Assembly: GCA_009801085.1 (NCBI GenBank)
Contig: VNWV01000060.1
Location: 1 to 40,269, forward strand
Length of the DNA: 40,269 nt
Reading direction: 5' to 3'
DNA from: Lasiodiplodia sp. COLG20
Lineage: Eukaryota > Ascomycota > Dothideomycetes > Botryosphaeriales > Botryosphaeriaceae
In this document: positions 21,600 through 29,749 of the stretch, piece by piece
How the letters are laid out: each line of letters begins with the position of its first letter
Numbering within the stretch: the first letter of the stretch is position 1
Translations under genes and position numbers: made by a program
Notes under the pieces: model-generated
The model's database searches: none
The model's input: the letters and a program-made list of their open reading frames with translations, nothing else
What the model was told of the DNA's origin: nothing

Positions 21600-21830
21600 G
21601 TCTGGCTTCTGGCATAGCTAAACCGCCTTCTTTGCTGCCTTTTCTGCTGCTTCGTCTCCCTTCAGCCCAGAATGAGCCGGCACCCGGACGAACCAAGGTA
21701 AGTCCTTGCATGGCAATCTCTTCTATCACCTTATGGATCTCTCACACGATGTGTTGTGTTTCTGTCCATCGTGCTCGATCCTGGTTTCCTCTAGGTCCTT
21801 CTGGCTGTTCTGTAGTCTAAGCCGTGCGCG
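21600..21830 (-). mobile_element. Remnant of a non-LTR retrotransposon RNase H region
   Basis: The minus strand at 21687-21619 encodes RVPAHSGLKGDEAAEKAAKK then V and a stop. Just upstream, in another frame, is RARWTETQHIVREIHKVIEE. The VPAHSGLxGxExA pattern is the conserved block of the RNase H domain carried by fungal LINE (Tad-like) elements. Stops and a frameshift show it is dead, and no reverse transcriptase remnant was recognised in the window. Confidence 0.65.
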
Positions 21831-21887
21831 GGCGGCTGGAGAAACATTAGATTCTGCCGCTGGAAGAGCAGCTTTCAATTAAGCCAA

Positions 21888-21947
21888 CTTCATTTGTTGC
21901 TCACGTGATGCACCCAGCTCCTGCACCATACGAGGAGCAGTTACTGG
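21888..21947 (-). repeat. Dispersed 60-bp repeat (CAGTNACC family), copy c
   Basis: Minus-strand copy beginning CAGTAACTGCTCCTCGTATG, then GGTGCAGGAGCTGGGTGCAT and CACGTGAGCAA. It is nearer to copy a than to copy b. Confidence 0.6.
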
Positions 21948-22220
21948 AAATCATTCGAGCGGAAACAGACCAACACCTGAATACAACTCATTGCGACGGA
22001 GAGAAGCCACCAGAATCACCATGCTTCGGTGGGTGAATTTCTCGACCCTATAGTGTCGGCGGACGAAGATGATGAGGGTTGGCGCCGACATACCAACTAC
22101 CGCGCCGTCCACACCGGCAAATCAACAGGACATTGAAAGGCTCGCACGACCACCGCACCTGAAGTGCCTACAGGTTCGACCTTAGATTACGTAATTGACT
22201 TGCTTAATGTCATCGTTACA

Positions 22221-22423
22221 CAGATGGCTGGCCTGCCGAGCAGAATCAAGAGCTTGGAGACAAGAGCAAGCGCTTGCGCGAGACGTCTGAGGCAATGCAG
22301 GTCAAGATGGAAGAATACATGAAGAAGACGGAGAAGCAGATGACGACACTCGTGGAGTCGACGCGCAGGAATCTGAGCTCGCAGTCCCAGATCAACGCTA
22401 CGTACGCGGATATGCTCTGAGGA
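22221..22423 (+). other. Coiled-coil open frame, possible retroelement ORF1 fragment
   Basis: The frame reads EQNQELGDKSKRLRETSEAM and continues with KMEEYMKKTEKQM and ATYADML before TGA. The heptad-like charged pattern predicts a coiled coil, and an S/T-Y-A-D end occurs in ORF1 proteins of fungal LINEs (recalled). There is no ATG at the start. It runs straight into repeat A at 22419. A fragment of an ordinary gene is possible. Confidence 0.35.
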
Positions 22424-22596
22424 GCTGATGAAACTCGGTCATACGAGCCTCAAAATGAGAACCAGTCCACGAAGCTGATGATGAGTTTCTTGGTAATTCT
22501 TCTAATTAACGAGTAGCGTTAGCTACAGACATTTACACTACAAGAAAGCTTAACCAAGTCAGGCATCAAGGCACTGATCAGCCAACGATTGGGCTC
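22419..22596 (+). repeat. Direct repeat A flanking the peptide cluster (left)
   Basis: About 178 bp, similar to 30977-31162 in the same orientation. Shared blocks include gagctgatg, gcatcaaggca, aagcttaa(c/g)caagtcag and agacattta(c/t)acta. Differences are largely C/T and A/G. It lies 330 bp beyond the 3' end of the precursor gene. Confidence 0.7.
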
Positions 22597-22927
22597 AAAT
22601 CATCAGTCTTTCTTCTGCTTACCATTGGGTGGTCTATACCGTCATTTACCCCCCGGAATGCCGGATAGGTAGGCTTGTAGTATCAGTCCGGACTTTTCAT
22701 AAATGTCTCGTACTTGTTGTCATAGTAAACGAATGTCCAGTCGTATGATACACCTGCTGAGGAAAAGCTTGAGTTCTCGTAGAAGACATTTTGTCATTGT
22801 CGCTACATAGTAATCATCCCTTAATTGACTGCATAAGCATCATTTCTCCAGTGCTCCCCTGCCCATTCTAGAAGATGATCCCATCACCATCTCCCCACCT
22901 CTATCAAGACCCTGAGGAGCCTGCACC

Positions 22928-23212
22928 CTACTGCTTCCTACCGCAAGAAACCCAGGCTTCAGGGTCAGCATCACGCTTGACTTTCCCGCAAGAAGCCCAG
23001 ACATAAGCCGGCGCCGCCTCAGCGGCGTCACGCTTGTCCTTGCCGGCGCTGACTGAAACGTAGGCGGGAGCCTCCTCGGCGGAAGCGGCGGCGGCGGCGT
23101 CACGCTCGTCGACAACGGCATCGATGATGGGGTTGGCCTTCGGGTCGGCGATGGCGGCGGCCATGGCGGACGCGGCAAGGGCGGAGAGGGTGATGGTGGT
23201 GGTGAACTTCAT
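22928..23212 (-). CDS. Secreted Kex2-processed repeat peptide precursor (candidate dikaritin-type RiPP)
   Basis: The protein has 94 aa. The start is fixed by the only ATG of the frame, just downstream of a probable 62-nt 5' UTR intron. Residues 1-20 (MKFTTTITLSALAASAMAAA) form a signal peptide with an A-x-A type cleavage region. An acidic Ala/Asp-rich spacer (residues 21-48) leads into three related units: APAYVSVSAGK-DKR (48-61), APAYVWASCGK-VKR (67-80) and EAWVSCGRKQ (85-94). KR pairs after the first two are Kex2 sites. The DA-DP-EA before the last unit is a run of x-Ala/x-Pro dipeptides, as removed by dipeptidyl aminopeptidases. Likely cores are YVSVSAG, YVWASCG and WVSCG. Three UstYa-type oxidase genes within 7.5 kb fit ustiloxin/phomopsin-like (dikaritin) systems. 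An alpha-pheromone precursor has the same architecture and is the main alternative. The signal peptide and processing sites are secure; the product class is inferred. Confidence 0.8.
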   Translation of the reverse strand: MKFTTTITLSALAASAMAAAIADPKANPIIDAVVDERDAAAAASAEEAPAYVSVSAGKDKRDAAEAAPAYVWASCGKVKRDADPEAWVSCGRKQ

Positions 23213-23257
23213 TGTTGTTGATGTTTGTTCTTGTTGATGTGTTTGGGCGGGTTTGTG

Positions 23258-23319
23258 CTGCACGGGGCAGGGTCAGTAGTTGAGTCCCCTTGTTGGTGCT
23301 CATAGAGCGGAGAGCTTAC
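23258..23319 (-). other. Probable 5' UTR intron of the precursor gene
   Basis: The minus strand reads GTAAGC at the donor (23319), CTACTGACC as branch site and GTGCAG at the acceptor (ending 23258), 62 nt long. It lies between the TATA box and the ATG at 23212. Confidence 0.6.
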
Positions 23320-23409
23320 TGTAGTCGAAAGATCTGGTGCCGTCACTGGGAGATGGAGAGAAGAGCTGGTGGAGCGATGCTGAAGCGTTGGAAGCGTGAG
23401 AGAGGGGAC

Positions 23410-23440
23410 TTTATACCACCTTGCTTCACTTCGTGGTAAG
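23410..23440 (-). promoter_or_regulatory. TATA box and upstream motif of the precursor gene
   Basis: The minus strand carries GGTATAAAG with TATAAA at 23415-23410, about 200 nt before the ATG. Immediately upstream is ACCACGAAGTGAAGCAAGG, whose complement TGCTTCACTTCGTGGTA matches the repeated motif at 20-36 and 55-71 of the window with a single change. A TATA-containing, possibly inducible promoter is inferred. Confidence 0.55.
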
Positions 23441-23742
23441 TGCCTCAAGCCATTCTAAAACTTTCTGCTGACTATTCGCGGAATGCCTTCAGATGCATCT
23501 GGGGCTTCTAGCGCCGCACTGCTCGTATCCCAACAATTACTGCCATCCCCGGCGGTCACGGACGTCCAGACAGTCGTCAAAGATCGGTTCCGCACCTTCC
23601 AAATTGCGGCAATGTGAGGGATTCTGCAATAGAGCTGTGCTACATTACGGTTCGATTCTGCACCAAGATCCCCAAAATTGCGTGGTAGATGTTGGTGGCT
23701 TGAAGTGAAGTGGCCGACTCAACCGTCTCCCTAGGGATCATT

Positions 23743-23902
23743 TTCCTGATTTGGCAAGAGTATGGGATACGTTTGGCTAGTATTTCTGGTTTAGCAAGGG
23801 TAGGGAATATGTTTAGCTCCCATTCCTGATTTGGTAGGAGTAGAGCATATATTTAGGTCTTATTCCTGATTTGGCAAGAGTAGAGGACATGTTTAGCTGT
23901 CG
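23743..23902. repeat. 40-bp tandem repeat, four units
   Basis: Each unit begins with a variant of TTCCTGATTTGGCAAGAGTA and ends near TTTAGCT. The TG of the conserved TTCCTGAT falls at 23747, 23787, 23827 and 23867, an exact 40-bp period. Units differ by substitutions only. It lies about 330 bp upstream of the precursor TATA box. Confidence 0.85.
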
Positions 23903-24054
23903 CCGATGTTTGAGAGAATGGTCCGTAGCTCTTATGCGCTGGCATACCTACCATCCTTCGCGTGGAATGCTAGTGGGTAGCTAGTGGGGGTCAATCTGCG
24001 CGGATGGCGGTGCGCGTGTGGTGAGCTGGGTTTGGATAGTGCACATACTCGGGT

Positions 24055-24275
24055 GTACATGACCGGTGATCATGACCGGTGATATGCTTCGGGGAAAAAA
24101 AAAGAAATGGGAATGTCGGCTGAGGCCCTGATTGGCTGGACCGGTGAAACGTGAGCTTTGGATATCCCAGTAGTCCGTGTATGAGCCAAGCGAACGGGCT
24201 GAGCACGCAATTCGGGGGCGTCTCGGAAACGCCGTGTATGCAGGTATGGGATGGTTTACGGGCTCACCGGTAATG
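24055..24275. promoter_or_regulatory. Cluster of ACCGGT palindromes
   Basis: ACCGGT occurs at about 24063, 24076, 24140 and 24266. The first two belong to a 13-bp direct duplication (catgaccggtgat twice); three of the sites read ACCGGTGA. The position is between two genes of the candidate cluster. A transcription-factor site array is possible but unproven. Confidence 0.3.
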
Positions 24276-24934
24276 GCGACTGGTGCTCCGCATGCATGCA
24301 ACGTGCCGAGCCGAGAAATGTAGGATCTAGGGCGAAGGAATGCGCATCCCGGACAGCCACAGCTGCAAGGGGAGCATAGACCCCGTCAGCACTAGAGATA
24401 ACCTACTAACACTGTGCTTTCTCGCGATGGGAAACACCAAGACTGTTTAGTGTCCAATGATTTATTGCTGGTAGTAGCGCTAACACCGAAGGATTTGCAT
24501 GGGCAACGGTTTGAGCTTGCAGCTGTAACGGTGCGCAGCCGTTCTTGCTGAGTATGAGAAATAAAACTGATTTATGAATGGGTTTATGCTGCACGAATTA
24601 TGCTAGCTATCGCTCGGGGTCAATGCGAGGCCTTTCGCTCTCGTGGCGGAGGTACGTCCGCAACGGCGGAGCTACCTCCGGGCAATTGAATCGTCGCCTT
24701 TGATACTCTCAGTAAGGCAAGTGCTGGACTTCCGAAACTCCCATTGTTCCAGTAGACAGTCATGTCAAAGAGAGCCTGAAGTTGTAGAAGGATATGCGGC
24801 AAATCTTCAAGCCTCAATTCTGCAATCATGAATCCAGTACTGTCGCAATGCAGCACGAATAAAAGAGACGAAGCATTTGTGGAAGGAGTCATGATTCAAT
24901 TGACATTGTAAAAGCACTCTTTTAGGAGAAAGTA

Positions 24935-25834
24935 TCACTGCTGCTCGGGAATCCACTTGTCCCTCCTCGTGAAAATATTCAACCCAACCTTCCTCCCCTT
25001 CTTCACAGGCATCCCCGCATGCCACACACCCGGATGTCCCGTGCCGTTGGGATACAGGTTCTCCCAAAACACGGCATTGCCCACCTTCGGCGCGAACGCG
25101 ACGCCACCAACGCCCGAATCGTCCTCGCAATCTACCCACCCGCACCACTTGGCCGGGAAACGTCCCTCATAATGCGGAAACTGCGTCGCGCCGCCCTCGC
25201 ACTTGCCGCCACCCATCTCCGTCGCATCGTCACCATCATCGCAGGCGAGGTAGACGAAGAAGGTCGAGACGCGCGGGTTCGCCATGCCTTGGAACCAGTC
25301 GAAGTGCGCGCGGAAGTGGTCGCTGACGCCGTACTTGACGACCTGGACGTCCTCGAGGTGGTCGCGCGGCGCGAACCCCTGGAAGTCGACGGCGCGCTGT
25401 TCGATGCACGAAACGACGGGATCGTCGGGCACGACCGCCGACATGCTGCTGCGGATCTCGCGGTCGTACGTCTCTAGCGCATAGCCCTTTGACACGGGTG
25501 ACTGCCGATAGTACGGCGTGGCGAGATGTAGTAGGTACAAGGTCTCGGCCGGCGTGAGGTAGTCGGCGATGTAGATTATAAGAGGGTCACTGCTGAAGAT
25601 GTGCGGGCTGATGGTGTGGGCGGGGCAGGCGGCGGCGTATCGCTCCGCCATGGCGGTGAAAGTGTTGTTGGGAGAGGTGGTGGTTGAAAAAGGAGGAATG
25701 GGGATCTCGATGTTGTGGATATTGAACTTGGAGCTGATGTTCTGCCATTGTAGAAAGCTGAAGGGGAGTAGTGGGAGTAGAATTGCTACTACGGCTGCCA
25801 TCTTAGACGACTTGGCTCTGGTTGGAGAGGCCAT
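24935..25834 (-). CDS. Membrane-anchored 2-oxoglutarate/Fe(II) oxygenase, prolyl-4-hydroxylase-like
   Basis: The protein has 299 aa from the Met at 25834 (a later Met at 25801 has a stronger start context, and the open frame extends up to 25978). A hydrophobic segment at residues 12-29 (MAAVVAILLPLLPFSFLQ) is a signal anchor, putting the catalytic domain in the ER/Golgi lumen. The C-terminal domain shows the P4H signature: H177-x-D179 in HFRAHFDWFQG, distal H272 in VWHAGMPV, and K282 in GRKVGLNIFTR for 2-oxoglutarate. Several Cys (CIEQR, CDDGD, CEGG, WCGWVDC) could form disulfides. It is the gene next to the precursor and transcribed in the same direction, so hydroxylation of the precursor or product is the natural inference. 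An ordinary collagen-type or housekeeping P4H is the alternative. Confidence 0.85.
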   Translation of the reverse strand: MASPTRAKSSKMAAVVAILLPLLPFSFLQWQNISSKFNIHNIEIPIPPFSTTTSPNNTFTAMAERYAAACPAHTISPHIFSSDPLIIYIADYLTPAETLYLLHLATPYYRQSPVSKGYALETYDREIRSSMSAVVPDDPVVSCIEQRAVDFQGFAPRDHLEDVQVVKYGVSDHFRAHFDWFQGMANPRVSTFFVYLACDDGDDATEMGGGKCEGGATQFPHYEGRFPAKWCGWVDCEDDSGVGGVAFAPKVGNAVFWENLYPNGTGHPGVWHAGMPVKKGRKVGLNIFTRRDKWIPEQQ

Positions 25835-26404
25835 TGAGATGGCTTGTGTAGAGGTAAGAGGTTCAAAGAAGTTGAGGATGAAGTCCGAGTTTGGTGAAGG
25901 CTGAAGGGGAGCTGGGTGTATATTCTGGGAGCTCTCTACGACCTCTTGCACGTGTGAGCATAATTCTGAAGCATACACATGCGAGGATGTGCATCACCCG
26001 TGAGCGCAGGGACACCCTTGGGATCGACAGCTGTGGAGACTGCAGGGTTCGTAGGCTTGGGGGCGGAGGGCTGACCTGCGAATCCTTCAGCTGCCCATTC
26101 CGGTAGTCCGGAGTTGATGATTAGGCTTCCTTGCGGAGGAATACAAGCAAGCCACTACTAGTCAGTATCAGCGCTGCTGTCAGAGACACATCCATTCTGA
26201 TCCTGCAAGCCCAACGCTGGCTCCCTAGCCCGGCCTTTCTCTTTTGGTGATCGTGCATGAAGTAGCAACGCAAGCCAAGTCGTACGCTCCGTCACGGTGC
26301 ACAGCGTCTATTTTGGGTAATGGTTCCATCTCCTATGGTCGTTTGTCTCTCATGCCCAACTGACATTCTACGCTCACAGTCTTCCCTCTTACATTTAATT
26401 TACA
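25835..26404. promoter_or_regulatory. Divergent intergenic region between oxygenase and first UstYa gene
   Basis: 570 bp separate two oppositely oriented start codons, so promoters for both must lie here. No clear TATA or palindromic activator site was singled out; cacgtg occurs near 25950. Confidence 0.45.
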
Positions 26405-27258
26405 ATGTACAAGCTCAAGGCGACGCAAGGCCGCGACTCCTCGGAAGAGCAGCTCTCAAGCGCATCCACCAGCACGGAGGACGACAAGCAGTTCCTGCTC
26501 GATGAGTCTCGTGGTTTCAAAATGTCAAAGAGAAGTCGTGGACGGGTGAGTTGGAAGGCTGCAGCTGTGGCATTCAACGTACTCTTCTTCATAGGCGGCT
26601 TGTCTATCTGGGGGCATGTTGTTGTGCTTCTGAAGAGCCTGCGCTGCGACACCAAGCCCAAGACTGACCATTACGAGCCAGACTGTAAGGCTACACAGAT
26701 CGGATATCAGGAATGTACTAATAAACGGTAGTGCTCTACAACAGCGCCGTCACCTTCCAGCCGCACGCGTACATGGGCGGCGCCCCCAGCAACACAACAG
26801 ATGAGATGTGGCAGCGGCTGTCTCCGCCGGGCGACGGCATCGTCGAGGTGCCCAACGAGTTTACAACCAACTTGGCCGAGTCTCTCCCGGCACCCAACAA
26901 CCCGGAGACGCACAAGGTGTACGGAGTGTCCATGTTCCACCAGCTGCACTGTCTGAACTTTCTGCGGTTCGCGTACTATCCGGAGGCGGTGACGGACATG
27001 ACGGTCGAGGAGGTCGTGTTCCACCGCGACCACTGCCTCGACTACATCCGCCAGGCCATCATGTGCGCCGGCGACGCCACCTTCGAGCCGCTGACCAAGG
27101 TCGGCATTAACGGCATGGGCGCGACGCACCAGTGCCGCGACTTCGAGAGGATGTTCAGCTGGGCCTACGCGCACCGCTCTGACAAGAAGCACTTCGCGGG
27201 CTACAAGGGCGGCAAGGTCACCCACACGCCGGGGCACAGAAACGACTTTGAAGAATAG
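26405..27258 (+). CDS. UstYa-family (DUF3328) oxidase 1
   Basis: The model is join(26405..26684, 26732..27258), 268 aa. The 47-nt intron (GTAAGG donor, TACTAAT branch site, GGTAG acceptor) is frame-checked. After a Ser/Asp-rich cytosolic N-terminus, residues 50-77 (WKAAAVAFNVLFFIGGLSIW and on) form one transmembrane helix. The luminal domain carries both family motifs: HQLHC at 163-167 and HRDHC-LDYIRQ at 191-201, followed by C205. UstYa-type enzymes cyclise or oxidise fungal ribosomal peptides (ustiloxin, asperipin, phomopsin pathways); the two HxxHC motifs are the presumed metal site. Oriented away from the oxygenase gene and followed 190 bp later by the GNAT gene in the same direction. Confidence 0.93.
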
Positions 27259-27448
27259 GGTGGTCTTCACCATTGAGTTATTATATCGTAGCGAATCAGC
27301 GGATAGACATTGAATGTAACCTCATCGAGCAATCGACTTTTCTCGCCGGGCAACTACACCGACCGTGCATGACTCGAGCAAAATGCACATAAAAAGCACC
27401 ACTCCCCAATCCCCAATTCAAATCACTGCACATCTCGAAGCACTAAGA

Positions 27449-28066
27449 ATGACAGACGCCAAGTTCCACATCACCACCCCGCGCCTCTACCTCACCCGCC
27501 TTCTCCCCACCAACCTCTCCCACTGCGCCTTCATCGTCGCCCTCTACAACACACCCGAATTCATTGCCTCCATCGGCGGCAAGCCGACTTCCATCACCAC
27601 CCCGGAAGCCGCGCGCAAACTCATCGAGAACCGCTTCGACGCCGAGCACGCCCGCAACGGATACGGCACCTACCTGGTCTCACTCAAGCCACCCACCACC
27701 GACGAGATAGACGAAGAAGAAAACAGGGCCAGCAGCACGCCCATCGGCACCGTGTCGCTCTCGCGCGGACTCCCACCAGACGCGTACGCTGCACCGGACC
27801 TGGGCTTCGCGATCCTGCCAGATTACACGCGGAAGGGCTATGCGCGGGAAGCCGCTGCCGGGCTGCTGGAATGGGCGGGGCGTGAGCGCGGCGTCAGCGC
27901 CGTGCTCGGACTGTTCGACCCGGCCAACGAGGCGTCCAAGGGCGTATTCAGGAGTCTCGGGTTCGAGGATCGCGGGACGCGGATGCTGCGGGTGTTTGGG
28001 GGCGTGGAGGGGGCGGTGTGGGCGCGCAGCGGGATGAAGGGGGACTTGGGAGTTTATGGACTTTGA
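27449..28066 (+). CDS. GNAT-family N-acetyltransferase (RimJ/RimL type)
   Basis: The protein has 205 aa from the Met just before the domain; in-frame ATG at 27383 is possible, while the codon opening the frame at 27365 is GTG. The fold is recognisable: FHITTPRLYLTRLLPTNLSH (beta-1/alpha-1), PIGTVSLSRGLP (core strand), LGFAILPDYTRKGYAREAAA with the R/Q-x-x-G-x-A acetyl-CoA loop (RKGYA), then FDPANEASKGVFRSLGF, the usual N-x-x-S motif before the last strands. It lies in the middle of the UstYa genes, on the same strand as and 190 bp after UstYa 1, and converges with UstYa 2 (75 bp between stops). It may acetylate a product or be a bystander; no transmembrane or secretion signal is present, so it should act in the cytosol. 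Confidence 0.88.
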   Translation: MTDAKFHITTPRLYLTRLLPTNLSHCAFIVALYNTPEFIASIGGKPTSITTPEAARKLIENRFDAEHARNGYGTYLVSLKPPTTDEIDEEENRASSTPIGTVSLSRGLPPDAYAAPDLGFAILPDYTRKGYAREAAAGLLEWAGRERGVSAVLGLFDPANEASKGVFRSLGFEDRGTRMLRVFGGVEGAVWARSGMKGDLGVYGL

Positions 28067-28141
28067 GCGTCTGCATCCATCGCGGCAGAAAATACTGTAG
28101 TTCTGAACAGGAAAACAAATATGTTTTGAGCATCTCTCTGT

Positions 28142-29034
28142 CTACTTGTGCTGCTGCCATGTCTCGTTGTACTTTGCCTCCTGCTCGATCTGGAACTGGC
28201 GCAGGCGGTCGAAGTCGATGCAGTCGTGCTCGACGCCCCAGCCCGTCACCGACGTCGCGTGGCCCTTGCCGACGTTGATCGGGCTGCTGCCCTCGATGAT
28301 CAGGTCGCCGCCGCACGAGATGCCCTGCCGCAGGTACTCGAAGCAGTGTTCCACGTGCACCTTCCACTTGAACGCGTCCGGGTCCGCCGACGTGTCGACC
28401 CGCTTCTTCTCCTGGTAGTACTGGAAGCGGATCATGTTCTGAGAGCAAGTCAGTACCTCTCTCCTTTGTTTTCTAAGGAATTCCTACCAAACAATGCAGC
28501 TGATGCAAGATTGAAATGACGTAGAAGTCGGTGGGCTTGGGGCTGGGCGTGTTTGGGTGGTCGTATGGCGCAACGATGCCCTCCGGCAGGCTCCATTGTT
28601 GCGGGTTCTCAATCCAGACAGCGTCGTGGCCTAATAAACTTAGAGACGGGTTCCCAATATGGTTCCCAATGTCGCCTGTGGGGAAATTTACCTGCAACAA
28701 GCTTGTCCCAGAAGTGGTTCACCTCAGGCCCGTCGCCCATGTAACGCGGGTCCTTGTCGAAGACCTTCTTCACCGGATTGAAGACCTCTCTTGGGATGGG
28801 CGTGTGGGAGTAGACATGCAACAATGTGCTTTCGTTTTCTTCATGTTCTATTGCTTGCGTGCGGTAGTCGTGAACCGCCGTCGCAGCCCATCCCAGAGCA
28901 AGAACGAAAATGCAGATGTAGTGCCAGACGGTAGGACGCGCAATTCTAGGTTCATCTTGGGAGCTCTGAGCGGCTTCCTCATCCAAAGCAACCTTCTGAT
29001 ACTCTCTCTTGGCACTGACGACGCCGTCCAGCAT
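28142..29034 (-). CDS. UstYa-family (DUF3328) oxidase 2
   Basis: The model is complement(join(28142..28438, 28488..28630, 28692..29034)), 260 aa. Both introns are frame-checked: 61 nt (GTAAAT/ATTAG) after residue 114 in phase 1, and 49 nt (GTAGGA, CTGAC branch site, CTCAG) after L162 in phase 0. Residues 35-54 (TVWHYICIFVLALGWAATAV) form the membrane anchor. Family motifs are DGPEVNHFWDKL, HQLHCLNMIRF at 157-167 and HVEHCFEYLRQGISC at 190-204. The end FQIEQEAKYNETW is typical of the family. Its first intron has the same position and phase as that of UstYa 3, so these two are closer to each other than to UstYa 1. It is divergent from UstYa 3 and convergent with the GNAT gene. Confidence 0.93.
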
Positions 29035-29749
29035 GATGATAACGATAAAAGTGATTTTTTTTTGCAGCGAGCGAGAACGGGGGAGCAGAGATACCTGAGA
29101 GTTTCCGCCCTTGAAGCAGCAGCTTGCGAGCTTGGGGGCGAACATGAGAGCATAATCCTCCGCGGAGCGGCGGGTTACCTCATTCGTCACATGAAGCAGC
29201 AGGTGGGTCCTACCGCTACTACTACCTAATCGGCACCATGTGAATCATGGCGGGTCCGCGCTTGGCGCCAAGGCAGCGGTCCGACGCGGCGGCGCAACGG
29301 GTCGAGGGCCGGGCTTTTTTTTTTTTTATTTTATTTTAAGGCGGTAATGCTTGTCCTCCGTCCTCCGCGTTGTGGATCGTCATCCGTGCCTCCGCCCGGG
29401 CTAGCTTGCATAAAACGCCTCGTCGTATTCGCCATCGCGTTAGCCACAGGAACCCCAAATCCAGATCGCCGCCGTCGCCGCCGTTAACAAATGGCACTGA
29501 GCGTGTCAGTGCTTGACGTGTTGATTGTCTCATACACGTTGAGACCGACGTTTCGGCCCCCGGGACGATAGGCTGGGGTTTGTGAAGGATGCGACGCTCG
29601 GATACAGTCCGAAGAGAAACCCGTTTAGGAAATAGTAGAAATAAACGAATAAGGGAATGAGCACTTCATTCATTCGGTATCTGGCTTGCTCCCACTGATA
29701 TTGGATACTTTCCGGAGCTGCGCATTTCTTTCATCTCCTCAGCTTCACA
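29035..29749. promoter_or_regulatory. Divergent promoter region between UstYa 2 and UstYa 3
   Basis: 715 bp separate the two ATGs. It includes a T-rich tract at about 29315-29337 and a GC-rich stretch. No open frame with family resemblance is present. Shared control of the two UstYa genes is plausible. Confidence 0.5.

Larger units (their letters stand above)
19781..22200. other. Transposon graveyard, no intact gene
   Basis: This stretch contains a duplicated 75-bp block, a partial MITE left end near 20779-20830, an ATC microsatellite, a reverse-strand RNase H remnant and one CAGTNACC repeat. Open frames are short and contradictory. Part of 20250-20760 is open on both strands without family resemblance. 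Confidence 0.55.
23441..24934. other. Intergenic region between precursor and oxygenase genes
   Basis: No supported gene. It holds a 40-bp tandem repeat (23743-23902) and a group of ACCGGT sites (24061-24272), including a 13-bp direct duplication. Open frames at 24406-24892 are short and show no family signal. Confidence 0.5.

Noticed and set aside
10167..21947. Inverted CAGTNACC repeats as ends of an 11.7-kb transposon
   Set aside because: The flanking octamers do not form a target duplication, a third copy exists elsewhere, and unrelated ordinary genes lie between them.
23640..23670. Possible tRNA T-arm (ggttcgattc)
   Set aside because: No acceptor stem, D-arm or anticodon arm could be folded around it.
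23743..23902. CRISPR-like array
   Set aside because: The 40-bp units are contiguous and diverged, with no spacers; the genome is eukaryotic.
25019..25477. 152-codon plus-strand open frame opposite the oxygenase
   Set aside because: Antisense shadow of a conserved 2OG oxygenase domain with all active-site residues on the minus strand.
26707..27273. 188-codon minus-strand open frame opposite UstYa 1
   Set aside because: Shadow of GC-rich third positions; the plus strand has clear HxxHC motifs and a matching intron.
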